Origin: Cepaea nemoralis
Taxonomy: Eukaryota; Mollusca; Gastropoda; Stylommatophora; Helicidae
Length of the DNA stretch: 64,000 nt
NCBI GenBank assembly: GCA_014155875.1
Contig: JACEFZ010027747.1
Coordinates: 1 to 64,000 of the forward strand
Direction: 5' to 3'
Part shown: one piece after another, positions 1 to 9,547 of the stretch
How positions within the stretch are numbered: position 1 is the stretch's first letter
Layout: every line of letters begins with the position of its first letter
The notes under the pieces: generated by a model
Database searches by the model: none
What the model was told of the DNA's origin: nothing
The model's input: only the letters and a program-made list of their open reading frames with translations
Made by a program: the position numbers and the translations under genes

Positions 1-965
1 TCACTTAACCAACACTTGACCACTACTTGACCACTAATTTACCACCCTTTAAGCATCATCATATCATTACAATCACTTTTCCCTAAAATTTTCCTCACTT
101 ACACACCGCTTGACCACTGCTTGACCACTAATACCTGGTACCCACCCCTTACCGCCGAATGATACTACACTATATCCATTACAATCAGCGATCTTTAGCT
201 TTCAAGGTTTCATTTGTAACACGTGTTATGTTAGTGAATAAGTCACTACGACCCTCTACATAGCACTACTAGCCGCTACCCACCCCTTAATAAATATAAG
301 TAAGCTATACCCGCTAAAATCATTAAAATCGGCCATCTTTACTTTTTAAGGTTTTCATTTGTAACCCGTATGATGATAGTAAAAAAGCCACGGTGACCCT
401 CTACGGATCACTACTAGCCGCTACCCACCCCTTAACAATAAATTTCACTAAGCTATACCCGCTAAAATCATTAATATCGGCCATCTTTACTTTTTAAGGT
501 TTCATTTGTAACCCGTATGATGCTAGTAAAAACGCCACGGTGACCCTCTACAGACCACTAATAATCACTACCCACCCCTTACCAACGAATTTCACTAAGC
601 TATATCCGCTGCAATCAATATTATCGGCCATTTTTACTTTTTAAGGTTTTCATTTGTAACCTGTGTGATGATAGTGTATAGGCCACTACGACACTCTACA
701 AATCACCAATAGCCGCTACCCACCCCTTACCAACGAATTTCACTAAGCTATATCCGCTGCAATCAATATTATCGGCCATTTTTACTTTTTAAGGTTTTCA
801 TTTGTAACCTGTGTGATGATAGTGTATAGGCCACTACGACACTCTAAAAATCACCAATAGCCGCTACCCACCCCTTACCAACGAATTTCACTAAGCTATA
901 CCCGCTAATATCAATAATATCGACCATCTGTACATTTTAAGGTATTCATTTGTAACCCTGTGATG
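1..965. repeat. ~147-bp satellite array
   Basis: The stretch is a tandem array. The motif CCCACCCCTT recurs at about 141, 279, 424, 571, 719 and 867, giving spacings of 138, 145, 147, 148 and 148 bp. Each unit also holds a CATTTGTAAC block and a CACTAAGCTATA block. The array begins before the window and its first unit is the most diverged. No gene is seen in it. A monomer close to nucleosome length is common for animal satellites. Confidence 0.9.
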
Positions 966-1218
966 ATAGTGTTTAAACCCAAATCACCTAGCCTCGCCCC
1001 ACGCGCCAACCTCCTCGCCACCACCCCGCACCCCGTCGTTATGTATTTTTATTTTTATTTATTTTATTTTATTTTATAATAATTAATTAAAAATTTTATA
1101 CACACACTCAATAGTTATCTGCCCTTAGAAACATAAAATCTTAGAATTATCGCCCTTAGATATGACCTAGATATCATCCCTTACCCCACCCAACTACATG
1201 ACCGAGGGGGAGTGAAAA
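966..1218. other. A+T-rich spacer
   Basis: This is a spacer between the satellite and the first LINE. It contains a TTTTATTTTATT-rich stretch near 1045-1085. No coding potential or repeat family was recognised. Confidence 0.5.
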
Positions 1219-2530
1219 TCAGCCGAGGTCAAGGTCAATTGCCGGAGGCTCCGGCAAATAAGAACCGATTTGCACATTGTATACTACTCCCATCCATGAT
1301 TTGCCCCTCTTTAGTCTGTCACCCTTTTCTCTGAATATAGCGTCATGCAGAGGGTGCTGCTCATCTGCACTTATTTTTAAGAATGCACGAGCTCTCCAGA
1401 TCTTGATCCTGTGTTCCATTGTCGGGAAGTCAAGGAGGTATCTCATTGCTACACAGCTGGTGTCTCTCGTGCAGCCCAAAATGATGCGCATGGCTTTGTT
1501 TTGTACCTTTTCAAGTCTTCCAATCTGTGTAGGGCTGACAGTGAGGATGGCCAGGGCATACTCGATGCGTAAAAGCACCAGTCCCTGGAACAGAAGTATT
1601 AGCAGTCTTTGCTCGATATTGGCAGTCGCCATGACTCTCATTGCTGACGAAGTCATGGCTGAATGCTGAATGGCTGAATGGCTTTTCTAGCTTTCGTTAT
1701 GACATAATCGACATGATCTCTGAAGGACAGGCTACGATCAAGCCTCACGCCAATATATGTCATTGACTGGGTTCTACTCAAAATACTCCCATCCATTCTT
1801 ACTGCCGGCATGTCTGTTTTCACAATATGGTTGTTTAGGGAGAACCATGTAACCGATGCCTTTGCAGGGTTGACAAGGGCGTCGGCATCAGCACACCATG
1901 AGGAAATTCGATCTAGTTCGCCCTGCATATCATTGGCAACAGCCTGTCTATCTCGACCCTGTCGATACACGAGGATGTCGCCAACGAATGACAGAGTCCT
2001 ACCCCTCCCGTCCAACTGTTGTTCAGTGATCGGCACCGTATACACGTTGAATAGTACTGGTGACAGTGGTGAACCCTGCGGCAATCCTGGATATATCGTT
2101 ATCGGCTCAGAAGACCAACTCCCGCATCTTAGCACCACCTTCCTTTGGAGCAGAACTGCAGCTATCCATCGTACAAGGTGATGGTGCACTTTCAGTCTGA
2201 GGAGGGTTTGCATCACGTGCTCGAAAGAAACTCTGTTATATGCGTCCTCTAAGTCTATGGCGGCCGCACATGTCTCTTCTCTGACCTGAAATCCTTCGTA
2301 AACATCTTGAGCAAAGACCGCCGCATTCAGCCATGACTCTTTGTTGCGTCTGTATCCTCCAAGTGTGGGCGGGAAGCAGCTGAGTTGTTCCAAGTCACTA
2401 TCAAGTCTGTGTGCTACAATTTTCTCCAGTAACTTGCCAGCAGTGTTCTGCATCGTAATGATTCTGTAGCCGCTTATCTTGGAATGGTCTTTGTTCGGTT
2501 TTGGCAGCGGCATCAAGTAGCTGTGGAGGA
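1219..2530 (-). pseudogene. Degenerate Jockey-like LINE, RT and C-terminal region
   Basis: Two adjoining minus-strand frames (2546-1653 and 1656-1219) read as the reverse transcriptase and downstream region of a non-LTR retrotransposon. Visible RT blocks are AAAIDLEDAYNRVSFE (palm, first catalytic Asp) and GLPQGSPLSPVLFNVYT. The catalytic F/Y-A-D-D box reads FVGD, so the first aspartate of the pair is lost. The downstream frame has the usual post-RT pattern (LLRIEYALAILTVS, then RLEKVQNKAMRIILG). The frame breaks near 1655. The 5' part, including any endonuclease, is missing and the copy abuts another LINE fragment at about 2530. Jockey-like is my best clade guess. It is inactive. Confidence 0.8.
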
Positions 2531-2757
2531 AATTGAAAACCAACACAACACCCAGAATACCAAATTAATGCACACAAGAATTAATGACATCACTAACAAA
2601 AGATCACACACATCAACAGGTTGCCTAAAAACTAAAGATGGCAAAATCATAATAGAAAAAGATCAGATTTTACATGCGAGGTCAGATTATGTGAAAGACC
2701 TTTATGATGATACAAGACAAGAACAATATGATCATCAGAATAATAATGAAATTTTGT
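2531..2757 (+). pseudogene. LINE fragment, linker upstream of RT
   Basis: A short plus-strand open stretch matches, with many substitutions, residues about 163-230 of the large LINE protein encoded at 9639-11837. Shared blocks include KLMH, GCLKTKDG and IIEKDQILH. It therefore belongs to the same LINE family but covers only the linker between endonuclease and RT. It joins the opposite-strand Jockey-like fragment without a visible spacer, which suggests insertion into it or a deletion junction. Confidence 0.75.
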
Positions 2758-2790
2758 TTGTCGGGTTGTTTTTCTTTTAGATATCTAGCA

Positions 2791-3030
2791 ATTCCGCGGA
2801 GCCGGTCTCCCGGGCGAAGGTTTTAACGATTTTCTCCGTAATCCCGTATATCCACGTGTAAGGAAACAGCTGCGCGAGATTCGGTAGGGAAGCGGGTCGC
2901 GTTGGTTACTTACAGGGGTATCTGAGATTGTCGCTCAGTAAGCAATGCAAAATACGGTGCGTAATCTTGCAAAGACATCAACAACAGCGGTAAAATGCTG
3001 TTGTTGACAGTAATGTAAATAGGATATGCG
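2791..3030 (+). repeat. tRNA-derived SINE (family S1)
   Basis: This is a copy of a dispersed family seen nine times in the window. It has a tRNA-like head (GGAGCCGG, then a region ending near CCCGTATA), a conserved middle (CTCAGTAAGCAATGC, CTTGCAAAGACATCAACAAC) and a 3' end GACAGTAATGTAAATAGGATATGC. Both RNA polymerase III boxes are weak in this copy. The shared middle resembles the conserved central domains of animal SINE superfamilies such as MetaSINEs; that link is from memory and unproven. Confidence 0.7.
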
Positions 3031-3690
3031 ACAAAAAAAAATTCGGCCCGCGACGTCATTTCATCCGGCCCGCCGTCGATACTCGAACTTGCTTGATATA
3101 ACTATGAAACACGAGACGTTGTGATACAATTTAAATGTAAATATTATGTTTAGAATAATAGGAGATCTTCACACGTGCGGAGACCTCCTGGCTGCACTAT
3201 TGTTTATTTAGGTGGCCCTATTTATAAATTTCGCGAACCTTATTATGAGATATATTCTATTACCAAATGAAGCCGCCTGCCGCGACTCTACAAGAGTATG
3301 GAGTAGCATATCCCTTGATACCCTGGTAAAAAATGTATAGGATGCTGGGATGTTGTGTTGGCGTGCCTATAACAGCCAAGTATAGCCATGTTCCCGCCTC
3401 TTTGGCATTGAGAACAACTTAGGCCGAAGAGATACTGATGTCTAATTTTCAGCAGAGGGTTTGAACTTAAACCCCTGAGCCACTACCAAGTAGATGGGCG
3501 AACATGCCCCAGGCACGGCCGAGTGTAGCCACTGTTTTTCCAGACCGCAGTTGAGAGGGTAGACAGGCCCTGTGAAGATCCAAAAGATCCAAGAGGATCT
3601 TGAATGTGGATTGACGATTATCTGCTGTGGGGTGAGTTTTGAACGAACCTTCATAGTTTAAATACGAATATAGGAATATAATAGCTATGT
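3031..3690. other. Unassigned intergenic sequence
   Basis: No repeat unit or coding pattern was recognised in this stretch. The ORFs of 70 and 94 codons on the minus strand overlap each other and have no family features. Confidence 0.4.
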
Positions 3691-3888
3691 ATGTGCCTGA
3701 GAACAATAATGGAGGGATATATGCCTGGGAAGAGAGGAAGAGGAAGGCCAAAGAGAAGATGGGTGCAGGATGTGGCGGATGATCTGCAGATGGATGTATC
3801 TGAAGAAGGAAATCTTGCTTATGATCGAGAGGTTTTCCGGAAGGTTGTTACGGGAGCGAGGTTCTGCAAAGGACATGCTACTGAATGA
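3691..3888 (+). pseudogene. LINE C-terminal tail fragment
   Basis: The translated stretch contains GRGRPKRRWVQDVADDLQ followed by a region ending FRKVVTGARFCKGHATE. The RGRP-(K/R)-RW pattern followed by an acidic helix and a W/F-R-x-(L/V)-V segment is the normal carboxyl end of many LINE endonuclease-reverse transcriptase ORFs. Only this last ~65-residue piece is present, as expected for a heavily 5'-truncated insertion. Confidence 0.7.
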
Positions 3889-3929
3889 ATGACCTTTGTT
3901 CCATCTTGTTGTCTGATAATTGCTGGTGT

Positions 3930-4105
3930 TGTGTATCAGGCTACAGTTACAGTGTTGGATGATTATCCATGCTGTGGTGAGGATCACTGGTACCGTGTTG
4001 GATGACTACCCATGCTGTGATGGAAGATCACTGGTACTGTGTGGATGATTACCCAAGCTGTGATGGAATATCAATGGTACTGTGTAGGATGATCATGTGT
4101 ATGTT
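3930..4105. repeat. ~54-bp short tandem repeat
   Basis: Three to four imperfect copies of a unit containing GATGATTACCCATGCTGTGA and GATCACTGGTAC follow the LINE tail. No coding role is visible. Confidence 0.75.
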
Positions 4106-4541
4106 TATTCACGGGAATGCCTATTTTGTCATTGCATCTAATCATGTATTTTATATATTAGGGCATTGGCATTATTAATCAGATGTTGTTGTATCTTTAT
4201 AATTACATTATTCTGATTCCCTGTACACTGATCTGAATTTCTTCTGATATCTCTAAATCGTTGTTTTTTCTTGTTAGCCGTAGAGATAGAATGAGATTCT
4301 CTTTGTCTTCTTATTCCTCTCTTCTTCGACGGCCCATGAACAGTCGGCGTTGTGCTATTATCTCTATCATCTCTGTGCGGTTACACAAAGGTACCTATAA
4401 ACTGTTTATGTACCTTTGATGAGCTGTAGCTTCACCAGTGACCCCTAGTCCACTGCTTTTCTTGTGTTTCAATAGGTTTTAATTATGTTTCTAATGTAAT
4501 GTCTTTTTCATTTTCAAATCCCGTGTACTTCACCCTTAATT
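4106..4541. other. Sequence upstream of hAT fossil
   Basis: This is A+T-rich sequence with no ORF. It leads directly to the ATG of the hAT transposase fossil, so the last part may be the 5' untranslated or promoter region of that transposon. I could not identify its terminal inverted repeat. Confidence 0.4.
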
Positions 4542-5695
4542 ATGGCTAGTAGGAAAAGAAAAGTGGACGCCGAGTGAGGAGTAAAGTACTTCTTTGTGGA
4601 AACAAAAGACCAGAAAATCAGCTGCGTAATATGCAGCGAAAGTGTTGCCGTTTTGAAAGAGTACAAAACATCCATCAACATATTACAAGTTTTCTGGAAA
4701 ATTACGCTCTGTGAAATATGAGACCATTAAACGTGGATTTGAAACGTAAAGAAATCTCTTCACGAGAAAATTTGCTGAAAATGAATCTGTCACTCGTACA
4801 AGTTACAAAACAGTGCATAAGATGGCAGAACGAGGAAAACCGTTTACTGATGGCAATGTCATTATAGAGTGTGTGTGATCGAAGCAGCAAATGACTTGTG
4901 TCCTGAGAAAGCCGATTTGTTTGGAACTATCAGCCTTTCGGCAAGCTCAGTTGTAAGGAGAACAGAAGCACTTATAGAGAACATAGTGCTGCAGATACGC
5001 GAGAAAGATATGAACTTGTTGTAGTATTCTCTGGCACTGGATGAGTCTATTGATATCTTCGAGTACGTCACAACTTCTCGTGTTCATTTGTGGTGTCAAT
5101 TTGGATTTTCAGATAACGGAAGAGTTGGCGTCCGTTTGCAGCATGCATGGAACAACAACTGGGAAAGTAATTTTCGTGGAAGTGCAAACAATTTTCCAAG
5201 ACTATAACCTTCGGTGGAATCAGCTTCGAGGTGTTACAGTTGATGAGGAAAAAAAAAACATGACTGGAGTGAGGAAGGGTCTGTTGGGGCAGATCAGGAC
5301 TCATTTGGAAGATTTGCAAATTCCGGGCGCTCTGTTCACACACTGCATCGTACATCAGCAAGTACTCTGTGGAAAAGATTTAGATATTTCTTGTGTACTG
5401 AAACCAGTAGTTTCTGCTGTGAACTTCATTCGGGAACATGAACTCATTCACCGTCAGTTCTAGGCTTTTCTTGAAGAAATTGATTCTGAATTCTGTGACT
5501 TGCCTTATCACATATCAGTCAGGTGGCTCAGCTGAGGTAAAGTCCTGCTTCGTTTTTACAAGCTCCGAAACGAAATACATGTTTTCCTCACTGAAAAAGA
5601 TAAATCTGATTCACAGCTGTCAGATCCTACCTGGCTGTCAAAGTTGTCAATTTTGGTCGATATGAATGAACTGAACTTGAAACTTCAGGGAAAGG
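4542..5695 (+). pseudogene. hAT transposase fossil, N-terminal and middle part
   Basis: This is a decayed hAT-superfamily transposase of the kind found domesticated as ZBED5 or GTF2IRD2-like proteins. It starts MASRKRKVDAE and then meets a TGA at 4575-4577. Downstream, in shifting frames, are a BED-like ISCVICSES block, a block ending KRGKPFTDGNVIIE, ALDESID (with the acidic residue expected in the catalytic core) and LPYHISVRW, a family hallmark. It ends at MNELNLKLQGKD, where the 24.3-kb palindromic element interrupts it. The frame resumes at 30057. Several stops and indels make it non-functional. The match to the family is by recognised motifs, not by a search. Confidence 0.85.
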
Positions 5696-5754
5696 ATTAC
5701 CAGTAGTATATAATGTGCAATTTACTTCGAAAATATGGATCCGGATCCAGCTGA

Positions 5755-5762
5755 TGACGTCA
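5755..5762. promoter_or_regulatory. CRE-like palindrome, left tip, first
   Basis: A perfect TGACGTCA, the consensus binding site of CREB/ATF-type bZIP factors in animals. It is conserved in the right tip at 29990-29997. Whether it works is inference. Confidence 0.5.
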
Positions 5763-5797
5763 TTTTTTACTATACGAAAGGTGTACCTCCATATTGA

Positions 5798-5805
5798 TGA
5801 CGTCA
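5798..5805. promoter_or_regulatory. CRE-like palindrome, left tip, second
   Basis: A second perfect TGACGTCA 43 bp inside the first, conserved in the right tip at 29947-29954. Two spaced perfect sites kept in both arms suggest a regulatory or protein-binding role near the element ends. Confidence 0.5.
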
Positions 5806-6072
5806 ATAACCGGATCCATATCGGACCACATTTTTTCAAACATTTGCGGGTATTTTCTTGGGTATGTGTGACCACTTCCGGTTGTCATGATGACTACTTC
5901 CGGTCCCGGGGCGGGCGGGCGCGAACAGGTACCTCCGCCGGCCGCCTCGGGTTCCCCCGACCGCTTCCGAGCCCATTCAAAGACAGCGAAGCAAGACCCA
6001 TGCATGTGGATTATTTATATAGATAAGTAGTCCAACTAGTAACCGGGCACCTGGGTACCCGCCCTCGGTACC

Positions 6073-9000
6073 TGTAACGAGATCGCCTTGGGTAGTGAGA
6101 GTGAACCACCCCCGAGGTGTCTCTGGCACTCCCGTGTATTCTAGCCCCAGGGGTTGGACAGGCAGATACACATTTTTACTCTGTGGTTGATCTCATATTA
6201 GTTAAGTATGTCTACAAGCCCCTCCAGATTCTAGACCCCCACTAACTACCTACTCCTGTGGAACAATGAACACTTAGGCATCGTCCGAGACCATACTCAA
6301 TCATTATACAAAGAGCAAGTCAACTTACATAAAGTTTATTCTACCCTTGAGAATATAGAACTGAAATGAACATCCTGATAGAATAATCTATTTACACAAA
6401 TAGAGGATAGAGTAGAGACAGAATCAGAGATATGGTTGTCTTCATCAAGTTGAGAAGTAGATTGGATGTAGATGTCCCGTCCAGTCGGTCCGCCACTCAC
6501 CCGGCTTCCTTCCAGTGAGATGACTAGAACCTTGGAGACCACTCCGTCTCCAGAGCGTGGATCCACAACAATAGAGTCACTGCTGGACCTCACTTAACTG
6601 GACCAACTGCATCTTTATCACTCCCACTGAGTGACGGTTAATACAGTTCTCGTTCAACACTGGCTGGGAGACAATCCTCCTGGAGTTGACTCCAAGTATT
6701 CGTGACTTCGATGAACCTAAGTAGTCACTGACCAATCAAATGGTCCCGCCATCATAGCACAGTAACACTGCTTGAAGAATATGTCAATAACCAAGTCAAT
6801 GGTCCTATACTCATATCACAGTACCACTGCTTGAAGAATCAGATAAGGCAACTGATATGTCACTGAGTCCTACACGAACACACTTCCAAGTCTTCGTACT
6901 CGTTCAGTACACTATTAGAATCAGACATCTAATTTCAAGAAAACAATTCAGGTTGGACTATAATCTATTGTCCCTTCCACCTGGTAACACTTGCCACAAG
7001 TTAATAGCTGGTGTAGTTCTTCTCAAGACCTGCCGTTCTAGCTGTCATAAGAACCATTCAAGTGTCTAGATGTTTTTCCGCGTTTAAGCAGAACCACCGT
7101 TAATAATATACGGTCAGGTGTTTCCTTTCTTTGAGCATGATTGCTCAAAATGCTGAAATGTTCCTGGCTGAAATAGAATATCTTCTAATGTAGAAAAACC
7201 ATCACAAACCATCACATCCCACACGTGCACCTTCAGGGCACCTGTATTACTTGATGCAAACCTTCACGCATGGTGAATCACACTGGGTACATGGTGTGGT
7301 TGAGTCTGGCGTGATAAGTAAAGAATTGAACCCTTCGCTGTGTCACACGAAGTGGTTTCCCGCCAACAACAATTATAGTTGACTGGTTCCTCAACAGGCA
7401 AACTCCTGAAAAGGAAGAGCGACCGGTGAGAGTATACTGGCCCAAACATTAGTCCACATGCATCCTACCAATGACTACTCAACCCTCAGTCATGCTACTT
7501 AGTTATGCATATAACTAAAGCATTATCTCTATCTGGAGAGTAGTAAAGCATGGGTTCAGTAATGTCAGCTGGCCTCATAGAACAGCCCGTCAAACAGAGC
7601 AAGAAATCAGAATGACGAGTCTGATCGTAGGTCTCACCTATCCCTAATCATCTACCAGTCGTCGCTAACGTCAGTAGTGATAGTAGGCTGTTATCATAGT
7701 TCTAATTTAATCGAACTAAACACTAAGGTAAAGAGTCCCTGGACTCGTTCCTTACATCATCAATGTTCATTAATAAACATAATACTGATCAATATACCAT
7801 CCCTCGGGATATAGGAATAGTACATGTTCACATCCAATATGTACACAAGCCTGTTTGCTGGTGGGACCACCTGCCCACTCCATAGCAAACTCTTCTTATC
7901 AGATTCCTCCTTAGAGTCAAGAAGCCTTCTTGAGAATACATGTTCCCCACATGTTCCAAGGGTGATGTTCCAGTTCAGCCCTCCCAAGTGGTTTAGCCTT
8001 GGCCGGGACCGAACTTCATCGTTGGTCTGGTCTATCAACCTATACTTTCATAACTTGCTTTCAAATCCCCCATATCCTATATGTCCCCTGTCTCATACAG
8101 CCTCCCTGCATCCTTCCATACTTCCAGCACCTTAGCATTCACTCGCACTAGCGCCAGTAGGAAAGAACAAGATAGCTCAGTCAAGAATTCAGAACGCATA
8201 TTTATATCGCGACGGCACGCATTGTTATCACGCGTCGACCTGTTCGGCGTTCGGAATTACTCCAGGAAGTATCACATGCCATGACCTAATATATATACAC
8301 AATGCCACATCATATATATATATATATATATATATCACCAATGCAGACTTACCTTCCCACAGAAATCCCGTGTTCCACCCAATGAATTCACTATTAAGTT
8401 ACTACACAATAGTTACATCATTCCTGGTGGCACAAAACTAAGTTCTTTCTTTACTTAGTAACTAAGCACAGTTTTGTCTGAATCTCCACCTACCAACTTA
8501 CCTGGTTTTCTAACCGTTCTCCTGGCTTCAGCAACTGACTGACATAAATCTAGGTTTCTATCAAGCACAAGTAACTATGTTTTATTCTAACACAGCAACC
8601 TAATAGAGGCAACGATTTGCGATATATGGTAAATATAATTTAAACCCAATCGCCCACATCGCATTCCTGCGTTCCCAACAGCTGTTTCGCGACTTCACGT
8701 TGGTAAACAAAACACCCGATTAGCCGTCAGCAGCGTTATCGATCGGTTTGCTAATTAGTATGCAAGGACATCCGCAAAGGTAATGAGGTTAGAACGATGG
8801 CGTTTTGTACACACTTACAAAGTTAAATGATTTAAACAAATAAGTACCTGGATGTCAAGAACCAGATTCCAGTCAGCTTCAGAACTGTTCAAGGGGTCCA
8901 CAGCCTCCTTTCCATAACAGTCAGCCGAATCATGGTTGAGGTGAGACGCAACACAAAATGGCTCACACAGGCCTGCGTCTGCTCTCTACGAGCAAAATTG

Positions 9001-9314
9001 AAGTGAATGAAGGGTTTAGCCAATTTCCACACTCGGGCCAACTCAATGCGCACGAGGAGCTAGTGCTTCTTGGGAAACGACACTTTCTCGGGAAACCATT
9101 CCCCGCCTAGAATTTCTAGATCTCTCTGCACGAGAATCTAGTGCTATACCCAGCCTCACGGGTCACTCAAATTCAGGTGCTCCGAGAAGATTCTAGATGG
9201 TAATTCCTCTATCGGCTTCCCCCAGTCTATTTTTAGCTGGGGAAGTCCCCCGATGACGCACCAAAATAGTGCGGAATCTTTACGACCCAAGACAGATAAA
9301 CGCGTTTCGTCACT
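6073..9314. mobile_element. 3.24-kb insertion of unknown class in left arm
   Basis: The right arm reads straight through the point where this block sits in the left arm, so it is an insertion. It is flanked by GTACC at 6068-6072 and 9315-9319, a 5-bp target duplication. It starts TGTAACGAGATCGCC and ends CGTTTCGTCACT. The TG start and 5-bp duplication suit a solo LTR or LTR-type element, but the end is not CA and I see no internal direct repeat of its ends. There is no ORF above about 100 codons. Inside it are a degenerate direct repeat (6720-6770 and 6785-6838, sharing CACTGCTTGAAGAAT) and a short TA run (8313-8335). The class is unassigned. Confidence 0.7.
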
Positions 9315-9547
9315 GTACCTCAGATGCCTCCACCGGCCGCCTCCGCTTCCCTGGTCCGTCCCAGGGTCGCTAGAAGACAGCGGCGCAAGCCCCGTGCATG
9401 TGGAATACTTATATAGATAAGTAGACCAACTAGTCACCGGGCACCTTGGTTCGAGTCCCAGTGTGTGTGTGTGTGCGCGCGTGTGTAGTGGGGTGTGTGG
9501 TGTGATCGAGCCTCAGTCATGTAGATATACCCCTTCGCTGAGGAGAC
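9315..9547 (+). repeat. Left-arm segment with tRNA-like B box
   Basis: This left-arm continuation is matched in reverse at about 29450-29690. It holds a second copy of the block ending CTAGTCACCGGGCACC, a perfect RNA polymerase III B box GGTTCGAGTCC (9448-9458) and a GT/GC run (9461-9485). In the right arm the run is an AC repeat at 29509-29541. Confidence 0.8.

Larger units (their letters stand above)
5702..6072 (+). repeat. Left tip of palindrome arm
   Basis: This outermost left-arm piece is matched in reverse by about 29690-30050. It carries two TGACGTCA sites, two GGATCC-rich blocks, a GC-rich patch (5900-5960) and a block around 5995-6060 (ATATAGATAAGTAG, AACTAGT, CCGGGCACC) that is repeated once more in each arm. 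It ends at the GTACC where the 3.24-kb insertion starts. Confidence 0.85.
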
